A stretch of 64,000 bases of DNA from a virus. The stretch is from positions 32,833-96,832 of the IMG/VR virus record IMGVR_UViG_3300008107_000029; one strand, given 5' to 3'. This document shows, piece after piece, positions 40,201 to 48,044 of this stretch. The notes beneath the pieces are model-generated. The model saw nothing but the letters and a program-made list of their open reading frames with translations, was not told the DNA's origin and did no database searches. The position numbers were made by a program, and so were the translations under genes. Position 1 is the first letter of the stretch; every line of letters begins with the position of its first letter.

Positions 40201-40548
40201 GAATCCCTCGTCCCATGCAATCTCTGATAATTTACCAAGATTCTCAACACCCTTTGCATTCTTAGCAAGAACGATAAGATGGTTATAGATCTTTTCGTCT
40301 GGTGTTCTTTCTTTTTTAGACCTACGGTCATTTCTATCGTTTGTAAAGTATGCCTCTACACCAAGGATTGGCTTTACCGAAGTGCCCTTGGTTGCTAATA
40401 GAAACTCACGATGACCTGACAATGTGCCATGATCCGTTAAGGACATAGCAGTCATGCCAACTTCTTCTGCACGTTTTACATATTCGGCAGGAGAAGAATA
40501 GCCATCTAATAGACTATAGTAAGAATGAGAATGATGGTTGTGAAACAA
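37294..40548 (-). CDS. dnaE: DNA polymerase III alpha subunit (DnaE type)
   Basis: A 1084-residue replicase of the C family. The PHP domain starts at FHNHHSHSYYSLLDG and has a TDHGTLSGH motif; the histidines that bind metal are largely present. The polymerase active site is FPDIDTDF near residue 416, and a GPGRGSAAGSLV motif sits about 40 residues before. The thumb/fingers motif and a C-terminal OB-type domain (near residue 960) are visible. There is no ExoI-type exonuclease or intein. Such DnaE proteins are typical of actinophages that encode their own replisome. It lies between the SSB and mazG genes. Confidence 0.95.
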   Translation of the reverse strand: MFHNHHSHSYYSLLDGYSSPAEYVKRAEEVGMTAMSLTDHGTLSGHREFLLATKGTSVKPILGVEAYFTNDRNDRRSKKERTPDEKIYNHLIVLAKNAKGVENLGKLSEIAWDEGFFNKPRMDFEILEKHKDGLIILSGCMNSIIANAIQGGNESLALQYTNWFKDMFKDDFYMEVQPHNTYLLNKALIDMADKVGVKSVVTLDCHFAKPEDAIAEEIMLILGTHPNARKEATFESSRKVKDMIERLDYLYGERKMSFKDLDIWLDGYNETKQRMIDQGLDRADIFENTLEITDKIGSYEVVQNLDLLPIPKNDADQTLKELTLTGLANRGFGGNPDYLKRINSELKIISDKKFSGYFLVVADMINWAKNNNILVGPGRGSAAGSLVCYALGITDIDPIKYGLLFFRFINPDRNDFPDIDTDFEDRRRGEVKEYLTNKYKNVASIATFVTFKDKGVVRDVARAFKVPIAEVDKALKFTDTWDEFIASKQTLDFREKYPEVVEYANQLRGRIRGTGMHAAGIVTAKDQISKYAPIETRKDAQSDERVPVVAVDMDQAADIGLIKLDVLGLKTLTVLKDTIDIVEERYNKKINLLELPLDDSEVYQDLSAGLTKGVFQAEAVPYTNLLIKMGVYNLDELSASNALVRPGAMNTIGAEYIARKKGRKPVTYVHEIMEPFTKDTYGCILYQEQVMQACVYLGGMSMSEADKVRKIIGKKKDAKEFDQFKDRFVKGASQHISEDAAKALWHDFEAHAGYSFNKSHAVAYSTLSYWTAWLKRYYPEEFMYSILKNEKDKDARTEYLIEAKRMGITVRLPHINESDIDFKLEGKAIRFGLGSVKFISENIANKIIAQRPFSSYRHVQDVVGTKGSGINSRALDALNKVGGASFHDNPRIGNESDYYYEYLGIPEFRSDVPRWLQAYFRPIEEYSDKGSFIMMALAKSIKRGDGWSRVEFVDKTGTVGVFDREDSSIETGKMHIVLVCDNRIMEHITTDDLKDKDNTFVKYLSSKTIPMADDERYVVSFAGRKTKKGDKMATVVLADSDKELYSVVVFPSMYAAAMVKMKPGSRVTPVLQEKEDSLILKEIS

Positions 40549-40551
40549 TTT

Positions 40552-41205
40552 TTACCACTCAGCGTTTGTTGATAAACTAGCGTTGTCAGTAAGAAGACCC
40601 ATATAGAAGTTTTCTTGATCTGCGTATGCTACTTGACGGACTGCTGTTTCTAGTAGTGGGAATGTTTCCAATGTTGATTGATCAAATGGTTCTGTATCTT
40701 GGTTTAAAGGTAGAAGAACGTAGTTGGTATCTGTACCAGTTCCGTTTCTCTTTAGACGCCAGATAAGATTACTAACTGAACCTGCATCGCCTGCATATTC
40801 AAAAATAGTATTTGTGCTTGTAACCTTTGGGCCAACACTTTGTGACCAGATAGCAACGTACTGCTCTGTACCGTCGTCAACTAGTAGGTTTGTGTAGTAG
40901 CGTAGACGTGCTCTCCAACCAGACTTTGGATCACGACGGTGCATTTCACATCCGAAGCAACGACCTTCATCATTGATTGTACAGATACCCTTTCGCTTGT
41001 AGTCCTTTGGGTTTGTGTGTTCTGCTACAACGATTGCAGAGCCTGCTTTTTCATTGTAGAATGGTGAGTCTTGGTCCAACTCGTTGAGGAATCTGATCTT
41101 TACTGACTGACCATCGTCCAACTTGAGCCAACGTCCCTTTACTCCTTCAGACTTTGGCTTATCCATAACTTGTCTGATATTTTTTAGTCCTGTTATAACT
41201 GACAT
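40552..41205 (-). CDS. gp32-like single-stranded DNA-binding protein
   Basis: A 217-residue protein. An OB-type core begins GRWLKLDDGQSVKIRFLNEL. A zinc-like cluster (HTNPKDY, then C-x13-C-x2-C...H) lies at residues 60-90, as in T4 gp32-type SSBs. The C-terminus is acidic and Asn/Ser-rich. It protects single strands and recruits replication proteins; its place between primase and dnaE supports this. Confidence 0.82.
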   Translation of the reverse strand: MSVITGLKNIRQVMDKPKSEGVKGRWLKLDDGQSVKIRFLNELDQDSPFYNEKAGSAIVVAEHTNPKDYKRKGICTINDEGRCFGCEMHRRDPKSGWRARLRYYTNLLVDDGTEQYVAIWSQSVGPKVTSTNTIFEYAGDAGSVSNLIWRLKRNGTGTDTNYVLLPLNQDTEPFDQSTLETFPLLETAVRQVAYADQENFYMGLLTDNASLSTNAEW

Positions 41206-41212
41206 ATTTTTC

Positions 41213-42169
41213 CTATTCTCCTAACATGATATTTAATATATCTTTTGCGTTTTTATATGTTTCCAGTATTTGATTGTCTTCTAAATCTCCAACATCTTTA
41301 ATGCCACTTGCCCATTCGACTTGTCGAATAAACTTGTGAGATAAATGCTTCTTAATACTATCAGCAAGCACTCTTCCTGCATCATCGTTGTCAGACATAA
41401 TAACGATATCACTAAACTTACTATCAAGTAGGGCCACCTGCTGCTTGCTAATCTTGGAACCAAGGGTTGCAATTGCTGGAATGCCTAACTGATGAAGTCT
41501 AATTGCATCGAAAGATGATTCTACCACAACTACCTCATTGTTGTCAACTCTGTGTATGTTGAATAGAACCTTGTTGCGTGGCAGCCCAGGAGTGTTCTTG
41601 AATTCTTTTCCTGTGATTGATCTTGCAACAAACCCTATGCACATACCTTCTGGCGTATGCACAGGAACAATAACCATATCCTGTTTTTCAGAATATCCTA
41701 GATTGAATGTGTCGATTGAATCTTCATTAATCTTTCTGTTCTTAAAATAATCTTTTGCTCTGTCTGATGACAATAACTGAGAGTGACACTTATCAGTTAC
41801 AGTTTTATCATACTCTTCGAAGACTGGCTTTTCTTCGATCTCAGTCTCTACAAACTCAACTAGGTCTACTGAGGTCTCGTGCTTCTTGATAAGTCTTACT
41901 GCTTGATAGTATGTAATGTTTAAAGTCTTCATTACCATATCAAAGATGCTGCCTGTAGCACCGCAAGAGAAGCAAAAGTATAGCCCCTTGGATTTGTCTA
42001 CTTCGCAGGCTGGAGAGTTTGTATTAAAATGGAAAGGACAGAATATTAAGTAATGTGTGTCCAAGTTGCTTTTGATAGTCAACCCACACTCGATCAGGAT
42101 TGAGGCTGTTTGTGTTTCTGATAGGAGGGTCTCTCCATTAGTTTGGTTCCGTATGCTGCTTGATAGCAT
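41213..42169 (-). CDS. dnaG: DnaG-type primase
   Basis: A 318-residue primase. The zinc site has Cys44, His47, Cys66 and Cys69 in a C-x2-H...C-x2-C order. The Toprim centre has Glu217 in VVVVESSFDA and Asp260-x-Asp262 in MSDNDDAG. It lacks the C-terminal helicase-binding domain of DnaG, and the DnaB gene is separate. It makes RNA primers for lagging-strand synthesis. The ATG lies 75 bases inside the upstream gene; a later start is possible. Confidence 0.9.
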   Translation of the reverse strand: MLSSSIRNQTNGETLLSETQTASILIECGLTIKSNLDTHYLIFCPFHFNTNSPACEVDKSKGLYFCFSCGATGSIFDMVMKTLNITYYQAVRLIKKHETSVDLVEFVETEIEEKPVFEEYDKTVTDKCHSQLLSSDRAKDYFKNRKINEDSIDTFNLGYSEKQDMVIVPVHTPEGMCIGFVARSITGKEFKNTPGLPRNKVLFNIHRVDNNEVVVVESSFDAIRLHQLGIPAIATLGSKISKQQVALLDSKFSDIVIMSDNDDAGRVLADSIKKHLSHKFIRQVEWASGIKDVGDLEDNQILETYKNAKDILNIMLGE

Positions 42170-42411
42170 TGTGCTTGTGCCTTCCCTATGTATATTCCGT
42201 ATATTGATAATTTAAATTCGAATGCTTTTCCATCATATTGTACACTAAAGATTGGGTCTAAGTCAAGTTGTGGAACGTACCCCATATACTCCATGTAAAG
42301 AGTAATAAGTAACTGATACTGGTCCTTTAGCCTTAGAATGTCCTTCTCGTCGTATATGCTTCCTTCGACTGAGAATCTATGAATTTTTTTGTGTCCTATG
42401 TTTTTTTGCAT
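42094..42411 (-). CDS. Hypothetical protein between dnaB and primase
   Basis: A 105-residue protein with the central strand pattern FSVQYDGKAFEFKLSIYGIYIG, a beta core, and Tyr-rich flanks. Its C-terminal 25 residues overlap the primase reading frame. A TATAAT box lies 8 bases before the ATG. Function unknown. Confidence 0.6.
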   Translation of the reverse strand: MQKNIGHKKIHRFSVEGSIYDEKDILRLKDQYQLLITLYMEYMGYVPQLDLDPIFSVQYDGKAFEFKLSIYGIYIGKAQAQCYQAAYGTKLMERPSYQKHKQPQS

Positions 42412-42435
42412 AGTACTACAATTATAACAGAATAA

Positions 42436-43662
42436 TTAGTTATTCATTGTAGGATCTAACACTTCTTCAAATCTTCCCCTGTCAAAGTCTGCCAATAGAA
42501 TAAAATCTCCCATATAACCATTACGATTCTTTCTAAAAGCACACTCCAAAGCATCGCTGTTAGCCTTTCTTCCCATAGCCAAAACCCAGTCAGCATCGTA
42601 GGCAATTTGCTTTGACCAAGCAACCTGCCCTAGTTGAGGGATTGACTCTAGGTTTGAGGCTTCGTCTGGTGTAGCAGAGGCAATGGCAATAATTGGAACT
42701 GCCTGAGATACAGCCATTAACTTTAACTCTCTAGAAAGGTTCTTAATTTTTACAGTCTCTTGATCGCTCTTGCCGTTATCTGACATCAACTGTAAATAGT
42801 CAACAAAGATAACATCAGGCTTGTACTGATCAATCTTAGCCTTTAAGAAGTTTGGAGTTACTTCTCCAACTCCTTCATTTGAAACAATCTTAAATGGTTG
42901 CTTTCCTTCAATAAACTCTCTAGCAAACTTTTCAAATGCGTCAATGTCAATAAGACCAGATGAAATCATTCTGTGAGAGAACTTACCTTCACCAATAATT
43001 GTGTAGAGTCTGTTACGAACTTCTGCCTCAGTCATTTCAAGAGACATAATCATTGGAACTTTTCCATTCTGCCAAGCACGAACTGCAAACAGCAAAGCCA
43101 ACCAAGACTTACCTACTGCAGGATATGCAAGGAAGATTCCCAACTGACCTGGAGAAATTCCCATTGGCAAACATACGTCGAATGATTCAATACTGGTCTT
43201 TACACCAAGAGCACCATTCTTTGTACGCTGCTTTAATTCTTTAAAGTGTGCAACAGCGTCATCAACGTTTGTTACATCTACGTCTACTACTTTTGTAGTA
43301 ACTCTTGAAATCTTACTGATGTCTCCAGAGACACTCTCTAAAGCCTTTGCAGACTCTCCAGACTGCAGCATCTTTGCAGTCTTAGTAATCGATGCCCTTA
43401 ACTCTTGTTCTAGAAAAGCAGTCTTGAGTTGGTTAACTGCATAAATTGTTGGAGAGGCTTGTCCTGGCATAAACTCTGGAAATCTATCTTGCATGATTTC
43501 TCCAGTTGGTACTTGCTGCGTAGAATCATAATAATCTTTAACAAACCCCCACATGTCTGAGCAGTCTGTCATTAAGTTATCTACGTTGTGCTCAAATAAC
43601 TTATGGATATCTTTGTTGGTCAGTACTGCATTGAGGACTGACATTTCTTCACGCATTGGCAT
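42436..43662 (-). CDS. dnaB: DnaB-type replicative helicase
   Basis: A 408-residue RecA-fold helicase. An N-terminal helical domain precedes the motor. Walker A is AYPAVGKSW (179-187), in which a proline-alanine replaces the usual G-x-P-G, and Walker B is VIFVDYLQLM (284-293). Motif H4 and the arginine finger region follow. It unwinds DNA at the fork and works with the primase gene downstream. The gene upstream may be a loader. Confidence 0.93.
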   Translation of the reverse strand: MPMREEMSVLNAVLTNKDIHKLFEHNVDNLMTDCSDMWGFVKDYYDSTQQVPTGEIMQDRFPEFMPGQASPTIYAVNQLKTAFLEQELRASITKTAKMLQSGESAKALESVSGDISKISRVTTKVVDVDVTNVDDAVAHFKELKQRTKNGALGVKTSIESFDVCLPMGISPGQLGIFLAYPAVGKSWLALLFAVRAWQNGKVPMIMSLEMTEAEVRNRLYTIIGEGKFSHRMISSGLIDIDAFEKFAREFIEGKQPFKIVSNEGVGEVTPNFLKAKIDQYKPDVIFVDYLQLMSDNGKSDQETVKIKNLSRELKLMAVSQAVPIIAIASATPDEASNLESIPQLGQVAWSKQIAYDADWVLAMGRKANSDALECAFRKNRNGYMGDFILLADFDRGRFEEVLDPTMNN

Positions 43663-43986
43663 TTATGCCCCCATCTCTTTGATTAACTCTTGTGTTTTCT
43701 TTCTACGTTCTTCTCTTAGTAATCTGTCACGATCATCGTCCATGGATGATTGTAGCAGATTTGTAAAGTTGGCATAGAACCACCCAAGTGGGTGATGGTC
43801 TTTTGCTGTCTTAAAGTAGTAATCTATAATACTTTGAACAACATCAATGTTAAATTCATCAATCAAATCTCGCATTGCCCACTTGTCTTTATATCTATTA
43901 ACTAATGGAGTCTCCTTATATAAAGACTGATAGCGACTGATATAGTAATCAATCGCTGTCATTGCCTTCTTAAAATCTTTAGCCAC
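43663..43986 (-). CDS. Hypothetical protein before dnaB, helicase-loader candidate
   Basis: A 107-residue helical, charged protein with the sequence IDYYFKTAKDHHPLGWFYANFTNLL, which resembles a helicase-binding or loader N-domain. It stops 1 base before the dnaB start. Helicase loaders are often encoded directly upstream of dnaB in phages, so this is a reasonable candidate, but no ATPase motif is present. Confidence 0.55.
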   Translation of the reverse strand: MAKDFKKAMTAIDYYISRYQSLYKETPLVNRYKDKWAMRDLIDEFNIDVVQSIIDYYFKTAKDHHPLGWFYANFTNLLQSSMDDDRDRLLREERRKKTQELIKEMGA

Positions 43987-44176
43987 GTTTTAAATCTTCC
44001 TGTATCTCATTTGCTTTTTGTTGTAACTTAACCTCTACAAAATTATACACTCTTTCAAAGGCTTCGTCAAGTGACTCGTCTTTTCTTACTTCATCTTCTA
44101 GGCCTATCTCTACGTGAATGCTCTCAAAGTTCCCCAGGTTCATCACGTACTTCAACGTTGTCTTTACTTGTCCCAT
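43979..44176 (-). CDS. Short acidic protein with NFESIHVEIGLED motif
   Basis: A 65-residue protein. The strand pattern KYVMNLGNFESIHVEIGLED and a helix DESLDEAFERVYNFVEVKL form a small alpha/beta fold that I have seen in many actinophage replication blocks, usually annotated as unknown. It overlaps the next gene by 8 bases. Confidence 0.6.
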   Translation of the reverse strand: MGQVKTTLKYVMNLGNFESIHVEIGLEDEVRKDESLDEAFERVYNFVEVKLQQKANEIQEDLKRG

Positions 44177-44489
44177 TTCCTTCTCCTTCTACTTGAAATC
44201 CAAATTTAGTTCTCTGAACATTATCTTCTAACGCCTCACTCAATAATAGCCAACTGTTGGCTATCTTGTCAAGTACGTCTGGTCTTTCTTGCTCTGATGC
44301 TAACTGCATTGCTTCTGCTAGACTCGTTGCTGCTGCTCCAAGGGCTACACTTCTTGTTAATGGTTGCTCCTCTACTTGATCATCTGAACCATCTAACCTT
44401 TCAAGGATCTCGTGAAGCAACTCTTCATGTTTATCTAAACTCTTGTGCTTGCCAAATCGGAACAAACCTGTCATCAGCCGTCTTAACAT
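44124..44489 (-). CDS. Hypothetical protein
   Basis: A 121-residue protein with an N-terminal amphipathic basic start (RRLMTGLFRFGKHKS), a central helical Ala-rich stretch and an acidic C-terminus. It overlaps genes on both sides by more than 50 bases, unusual here, so the start may be internal (residue 7). A 19-bp palindrome lies in its coding sequence. Function unknown. Confidence 0.5.
   Translation of the reverse strand: MLRRLMTGLFRFGKHKSLDKHEELLHEILERLDGSDDQVEEQPLTRSVALGAAATSLAEAMQLASEQERPDVLDKIANSWLLLSEALEDNVQRTKFGFQVEGEGNGTSKDNVEVRDEPGEL
44246..44264. repeat. 19-bp perfect palindrome inside a coding region
   Basis: ATAGCCAAC, one base, GTTGGCTAT. It lies inside the hypothetical gene at 44124-44489 and near the start of the replication block. 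It could be a protein-binding site or chance. Confidence 0.4.
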
Positions 44490-44943
44490 AAAGTACCTGT
44501 GCCCTTCCCATCATTGCTCTTAGTTCTTCCTTGCTTGGTACGTTCCATGAGAGAACTATACCATCCTTTCTTGGTCTTCCTCTACCAACAGAAGCCATAT
44601 AATCTCTAATGTCCATTACGTGTGATTCGCTAAAATAATAAACGCCACCACGCTTTTGCTTATCTGGTCTTCTTGCAATCGTACCCCATTGAATGTTATT
44701 AGCATACATCCCTTTTCTTATTCTGTCTGGATGTCTATTAATAAACTTTGCAACCTCTCCAATAGTAAAAGCATACTCAAACTCTTTCTTTACTTGAGAA
44801 AGAATGTAAGCACGTTTTTCTTTTGATTCATAATCAAAAGCGTAAAGAATGTTTTGACCACGATCAACTAAATGAATCTCATGTAGTTTTCCGTTAAGAA
44901 AAAACTTTCTTCTCCTTGGGGAGACTGGAGGTCCTACTTTCAT
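44431..44943 (-). CDS. Helix-turn-helix DNA-binding protein
   Basis: A 170-residue basic protein. Residues 59-110 (FTIGEVAKFINRHPDRIRKG, then a wing with GGVYYFSESHVMDI) match a MerR/excisionase-type winged helix. It has a beta-hairpin start (RKFFLNGKLHEIHLVDRGQN). It could bind the replication origin or regulate the early block. No integrase is nearby, so an excisionase role is unlikely. Confidence 0.7.
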   Translation of the reverse strand: MKVGPPVSPRRRKFFLNGKLHEIHLVDRGQNILYAFDYESKEKRAYILSQVKKEFEYAFTIGEVAKFINRHPDRIRKGMYANNIQWGTIARRPDKQKRGGVYYFSESHVMDIRDYMASVGRGRPRKDGIVLSWNVPSKEELRAMMGRAQVLYVKTADDRFVPIWQAQEFR

Positions 44944-44946
44944 TGC

Positions 44947-45138
44947 TTAACCCTGTACTATTTTCAGGTATTGTTTTTCAACCTTCATTAGCCATTGTGG
45001 AAAGCGACCTTTGCTTTCAGCATTGTGAAAGATCCATCGCCTTCCACACATAATGCAAGCAAGTTCAATATGGTCTTCGCCTGTTAAAACTCTGTCAACA
45101 AAGATTCGTCCAGAACAGACTTTGCAGTTCATCATCAT
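44947..45138 (-). CDS. Zinc-ribbon protein
   Basis: A 63-residue protein with C-x2-C (NCKVCSG) and C-x2-C (ACIMCGRRW) in the first 33 residues, forming one zinc ribbon. The C-terminus is basic. It overlaps the phosphoesterase gene by 4 bases. It may be a DNA-binding accessory; function unknown. Confidence 0.65.
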   Translation of the reverse strand: MMMNCKVCSGRIFVDRVLTGEDHIELACIMCGRRWIFHNAESKGRFPQWLMKVEKQYLKIVQG

Positions 45139-45887
45139 GCTGAGAATATTTTCCCATCAACAACAGTGGTGTAATCCTTAATCTCGCAGATTTGAACGTG
45201 GACTTCGTTATCTACAACGTGAGCAATAGCAAATCCCATTTGCCAGTTCCAGTTATTAGTATAATCCATTTGAGAAATACTAGACATATGACCAATTTCA
45301 TATCCAGAAAGATCTCTTCCAGATAGTGGACTTGTCTTACGGTAAACACCGATTCTATGTGAGTGTCCTCTAAGAATAGAGACATCGAAGTTATCTACGT
45401 CTTTTCTTACTGACTCTCCAGCATTTTGCGAAATAGCAACTCCATGGTGAACATAGAAGTTTTCAAATCGTTTTACTGGTGGCTCTTGATATGAGTGCCA
45501 AGCAAATCCATGCTTCTTAAGATCATAAAGACTTTCAGGACTAATCAATCCATCTAGTGCTGGAGCCTTCTTTCTAATGTATTCATTGTGTCTTGTCCAT
45601 CCATGATTACCGTCATGGAAGTGCTTATCTGCACCTGGAGCCAACTTAGTCAAATCTCCAAGAAAGTCGTTTACCATCTTAGTATCAATAACAATTTTAT
45701 TATTTACTTCATCAGGTGTGCCGTCGGCCCATCTTGAAGTTCCATCAGCATCATCAATATCTCCTACGAGATCGATACTGTCTGGCTTCCATGCCTTTAC
45801 CACCTTCAAGAACAGTTCGACTGCTCTTGGATCATGGCGTGGGAAATGGATATCTGAGGCAAAGATTGCCTTGTGAACATTTGACAT
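45135..45887 (-). CDS. Calcineurin-like metallophosphoesterase
   Basis: A 250-residue enzyme with all metal motifs: Asp12-x-His14 (SDIHFPRHD), GDIDD at 42-46, GNHG at 93-96, His147/148 (VHHGV) and GHSHR (174-178). These bind two metal ions and cut phosphodiesters or phosphomonoesters. Phage examples include nucleases, 2',3'-cyclic phosphodiesterases and RNA-processing enzymes; the substrate cannot be read from sequence. It begins the replication block, just after the tail genes. Confidence 0.85.
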   Translation of the reverse strand: MSNVHKAIFASDIHFPRHDPRAVELFLKVVKAWKPDSIDLVGDIDDADGTSRWADGTPDEVNNKIVIDTKMVNDFLGDLTKLAPGADKHFHDGNHGWTRHNEYIRKKAPALDGLISPESLYDLKKHGFAWHSYQEPPVKRFENFYVHHGVAISQNAGESVRKDVDNFDVSILRGHSHRIGVYRKTSPLSGRDLSGYEIGHMSSISQMDYTNNWNWQMGFAIAHVVDNEVHVQICEIKDYTTVVDGKIFSA

Positions 45888-45897
45888 TTATTTTCCT

Positions 45898-46332
45898 TTA
45901 TCTAGTTCCGACTGCAATAAAGTTTAAAGTAATCGGAGTATTCGCTGGTACCGTTGTTGGTCCGTATAGTGTACCAGTAACTTGTGCATTTGACACGTTT
46001 GAAAGAGACACTTCAAAAGTGTATGTCTTTCCAACGACATTTGGTGTAACTGTTACAACTGGCAAACTGCCAGAAGTTGCTTGAAATACTGATTTAAAAT
46101 CAATTGTAAATTGTTGTGATTGACTTCCAGTCCAAGGAAGAAGTTGCGTTCCAGCAACAATCTTTAATTTTCCTAAGTCAACGTCTACCCCGTTAATGTT
46201 GTGAGTTAGTCTAGTATTCTGTTGAACTCTTTGAATTGAGTTTACCTGAGTCTGAATATTATTTAATTCATTTACAAGATTATTAAACTCTTCAATAGTA
46301 AACGGTGATCCGCTACTTAATTGTTTTGCCAT
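45898..46332 (-). CDS. Tail fibre/virion protein
   Basis: A 144-residue protein with a coiled-coil start (FTIEEFNNLVNELNNIQTQVNSIQ) and a beta-sandwich region (TYTFEVSLSNVSNAQVTGTLYG). That plan fits a small trimeric fibre or a fibre-binding adaptor. It lies after a coiled-coil gene at 46332 and before the replication block. Confidence 0.6.
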   Translation of the reverse strand: MAKQLSSGSPFTIEEFNNLVNELNNIQTQVNSIQRVQQNTRLTHNINGVDVDLGKLKIVAGTQLLPWTGSQSQQFTIDFKSVFQATSGSLPVVTVTPNVVGKTYTFEVSLSNVSNAQVTGTLYGPTTVPANTPITLNFIAVGTR

Positions 46333-46493
46333 TACTTAGTCTCCTTGGGTTGCTTAAGCAATGCAATCTCTGCATCCTTAGCCTTAAGTTGTTCTGTAGC
46401 AGTAGCCTTCAAGATAGCCATCTTTGCTTCGTAGTCGGCAACAATTTGCCCAATACGTTGCTGAAGTTCTGTTGCTATAAGTTCGTAGTTCAT
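46332..46493 (-). CDS. Coiled-coil protein, 53 residues
   Basis: A small helical protein: MNYELIATELQQRIGQIVADYEAKM and on to KAKDAEIALLKQ form a heptad-like coiled coil. The start is placed at the ATG 46493, which has an AGGAG ribosome site 5 bases ahead and lies 7 bases after the fibre stop. The longer reading from 46544 would overlap the fibre gene without a ribosome site. It may stabilise the neighbouring fibre. Confidence 0.65.
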   Translation of the reverse strand: MNYELIATELQQRIGQIVADYEAKMAILKATATEQLKAKDAEIALLKQPKETK

Positions 46494-46500
46494 ATTTCTC

Positions 46501-47616
46501 CTAGTGGTTGTGTCCCTTAACGCCTGTAATATTTGGTGCTCCAACAGTGGTAAAGTAATCCTCTAATTGAGCAATACGAGATCCGTATGCCTCAAAGTCA
46601 GATATCTTACCCTGTAGTGCAGCATCCAATTTTGCTTCCGCAATTGTAGCATCTGCAATCTTAGCATTAGTGACTGACAAATCTCTAATGTGGTTAGTCG
46701 TCACTGCTCTGTCAGCATCTATTGTAGCAGAGTCTTTAAGTTTTGTCGAGTCTACTGCATCGTTTTGAATCATCAAAGTTGAAATAGTTAATGATGGAAG
46801 CGTAACTGTCCCAGTAAATGTTGGTGATTCTAAAGGAGCCTTTTCTCCAAGGCTTGTCGCAATTGTCGAAGCAAAGTTTGGATCATCTCCCAAGGCTGCT
46901 GCTAATTCATTTAATGTGTTTAATGTAGTTGGTGCAGTGTCAACAAGGTTTGCTATTGCAGTACTTACAAAGGCAGTAGTCGCTATCTGTGTTGTATTTG
47001 TTCCAGATGTAGCAGTAGGGGCAAGCGGAGTTCCTGTTAAACTAGGAGATGCAATATTTGCTTTGAGTCCCAAATCAGTTGTAAGATTGAATATCTTGCT
47101 TTGGGCAATTGCTGCAGTTGCACTTATATCTTCATTAACAATAGTTCCATTAGCAATCTTTGCAGAGGTAACTGAGCCATCTACCAGAGAGGCACCACCC
47201 ATAACTCCAGAGCCAGTTACTGTAAGAGATGAACCATTCCAAATTAGGTAAGATCCGTCAGTAATATAACCTTCGTCTCCAACAACACGAGGAACAATAA
47301 CCTGTTCTCCAAGAACTGTATCTATTTTTACGTTTCCTGCACCAAACTTACCATCTGGTAATACGATAAAGTCATCTACTGGAGTTTCACCTACAGTAAT
47401 AGATCCTGCAGCAAACTGACCACGTACAATAACATCGTTGAACTCTGCGTTTCCAGACTTGTTAATCTTCCATCCAGACTCTTCTGCAACATAGTTTGGA
47501 GAACTAATTGAGTCTACTACAAGTGAAAAGGTTTCAGTAACGATGTTAAATGGGGTCTCTTCGTATGTACCAAAGACTGCCTCTGCTGACTCTATGTCAT
47601 AAAACGTATCTGCCAT
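46501..47616 (-). CDS. Tail fibre with phage-fibre repeats
   Basis: A 371-residue fibre. It has an N-terminal domain (residues 1-120), then a Phage_fiber_2-type module: ASPSLTGTPLAPTA, TNTTQIATTAFV, and a second ESPTFTGTVTLP unit. Repeats such as SAKIANGTIVNEDISATA also occur (VTNAKIADATIAEAKLDAAL). It ends in coiled-coil and GVKGHNH. It is probably a receptor-binding or side fibre and sits downstream of baseplate genes. Confidence 0.8.
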   Translation of the reverse strand: MADTFYDIESAEAVFGTYEETPFNIVTETFSLVVDSISSPNYVAEESGWKINKSGNAEFNDVIVRGQFAAGSITVGETPVDDFIVLPDGKFGAGNVKIDTVLGEQVIVPRVVGDEGYITDGSYLIWNGSSLTVTGSGVMGGASLVDGSVTSAKIANGTIVNEDISATAAIAQSKIFNLTTDLGLKANIASPSLTGTPLAPTATSGTNTTQIATTAFVSTAIANLVDTAPTTLNTLNELAAALGDDPNFASTIATSLGEKAPLESPTFTGTVTLPSLTISTLMIQNDAVDSTKLKDSATIDADRAVTTNHIRDLSVTNAKIADATIAEAKLDAALQGKISDFEAYGSRIAQLEDYFTTVGAPNITGVKGHNH

Positions 47617-48044
47617 TACACCTTCACCACCTTATATGCTGCTCTAGCAATTCTTTTATCTAGCCCGTCTAAATCTACAATGTGTGCAATGTCTGCAATT
47701 GCACCAGATGTATTATAGTTTACTTCATACCCATTTGGCAAGTTTAATCCTGGAGTCCAAAACTTCCAAAGAAACTCAATCTTGACAGTGTTATTATTGA
47801 TGGCTGGAAGCACAACGCTAACGACCTCTTGTGGCAATCTAATGATATATTTTCCAGGAGCACTTTCTACTACAGGGCTTTTTGTAGACACGTCTGGGAC
47901 CCCTACAGGGGCGTTTAAGACGTAAAGAGGAGACCATTGACCTAACTCTCCACCAGAGCCAACTGCACGATATCTTAACTTGTATTTCTTATTGGGATCT
48001 AAGTTAGGAACAATTTTATCCATTGTAGTCCTATACGAAATCAA
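47616..48044 (-). CDS. Baseplate-associated FN3-like protein
   Basis: A 142-residue beta protein. The strand pattern KYKLRYRAVGSGGELGQWSPLYVLNAP is that of a fibronectin type III domain, frequent in phage tail-tip proteins. A start at the internal Met8 (48023) would cut the overlap with the preceding gene to zero. It overlaps the fibre gene by 1 base. Confidence 0.6.
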   Translation of the reverse strand: MISYRTTMDKIVPNLDPNKKYKLRYRAVGSGGELGQWSPLYVLNAPVGVPDVSTKSPVVESAPGKYIIRLPQEVVSVVLPAINNNTVKIEFLWKFWTPGLNLPNGYEVNYNTSGAIADIAHIVDLDGLDKRIARAAYKVVKV

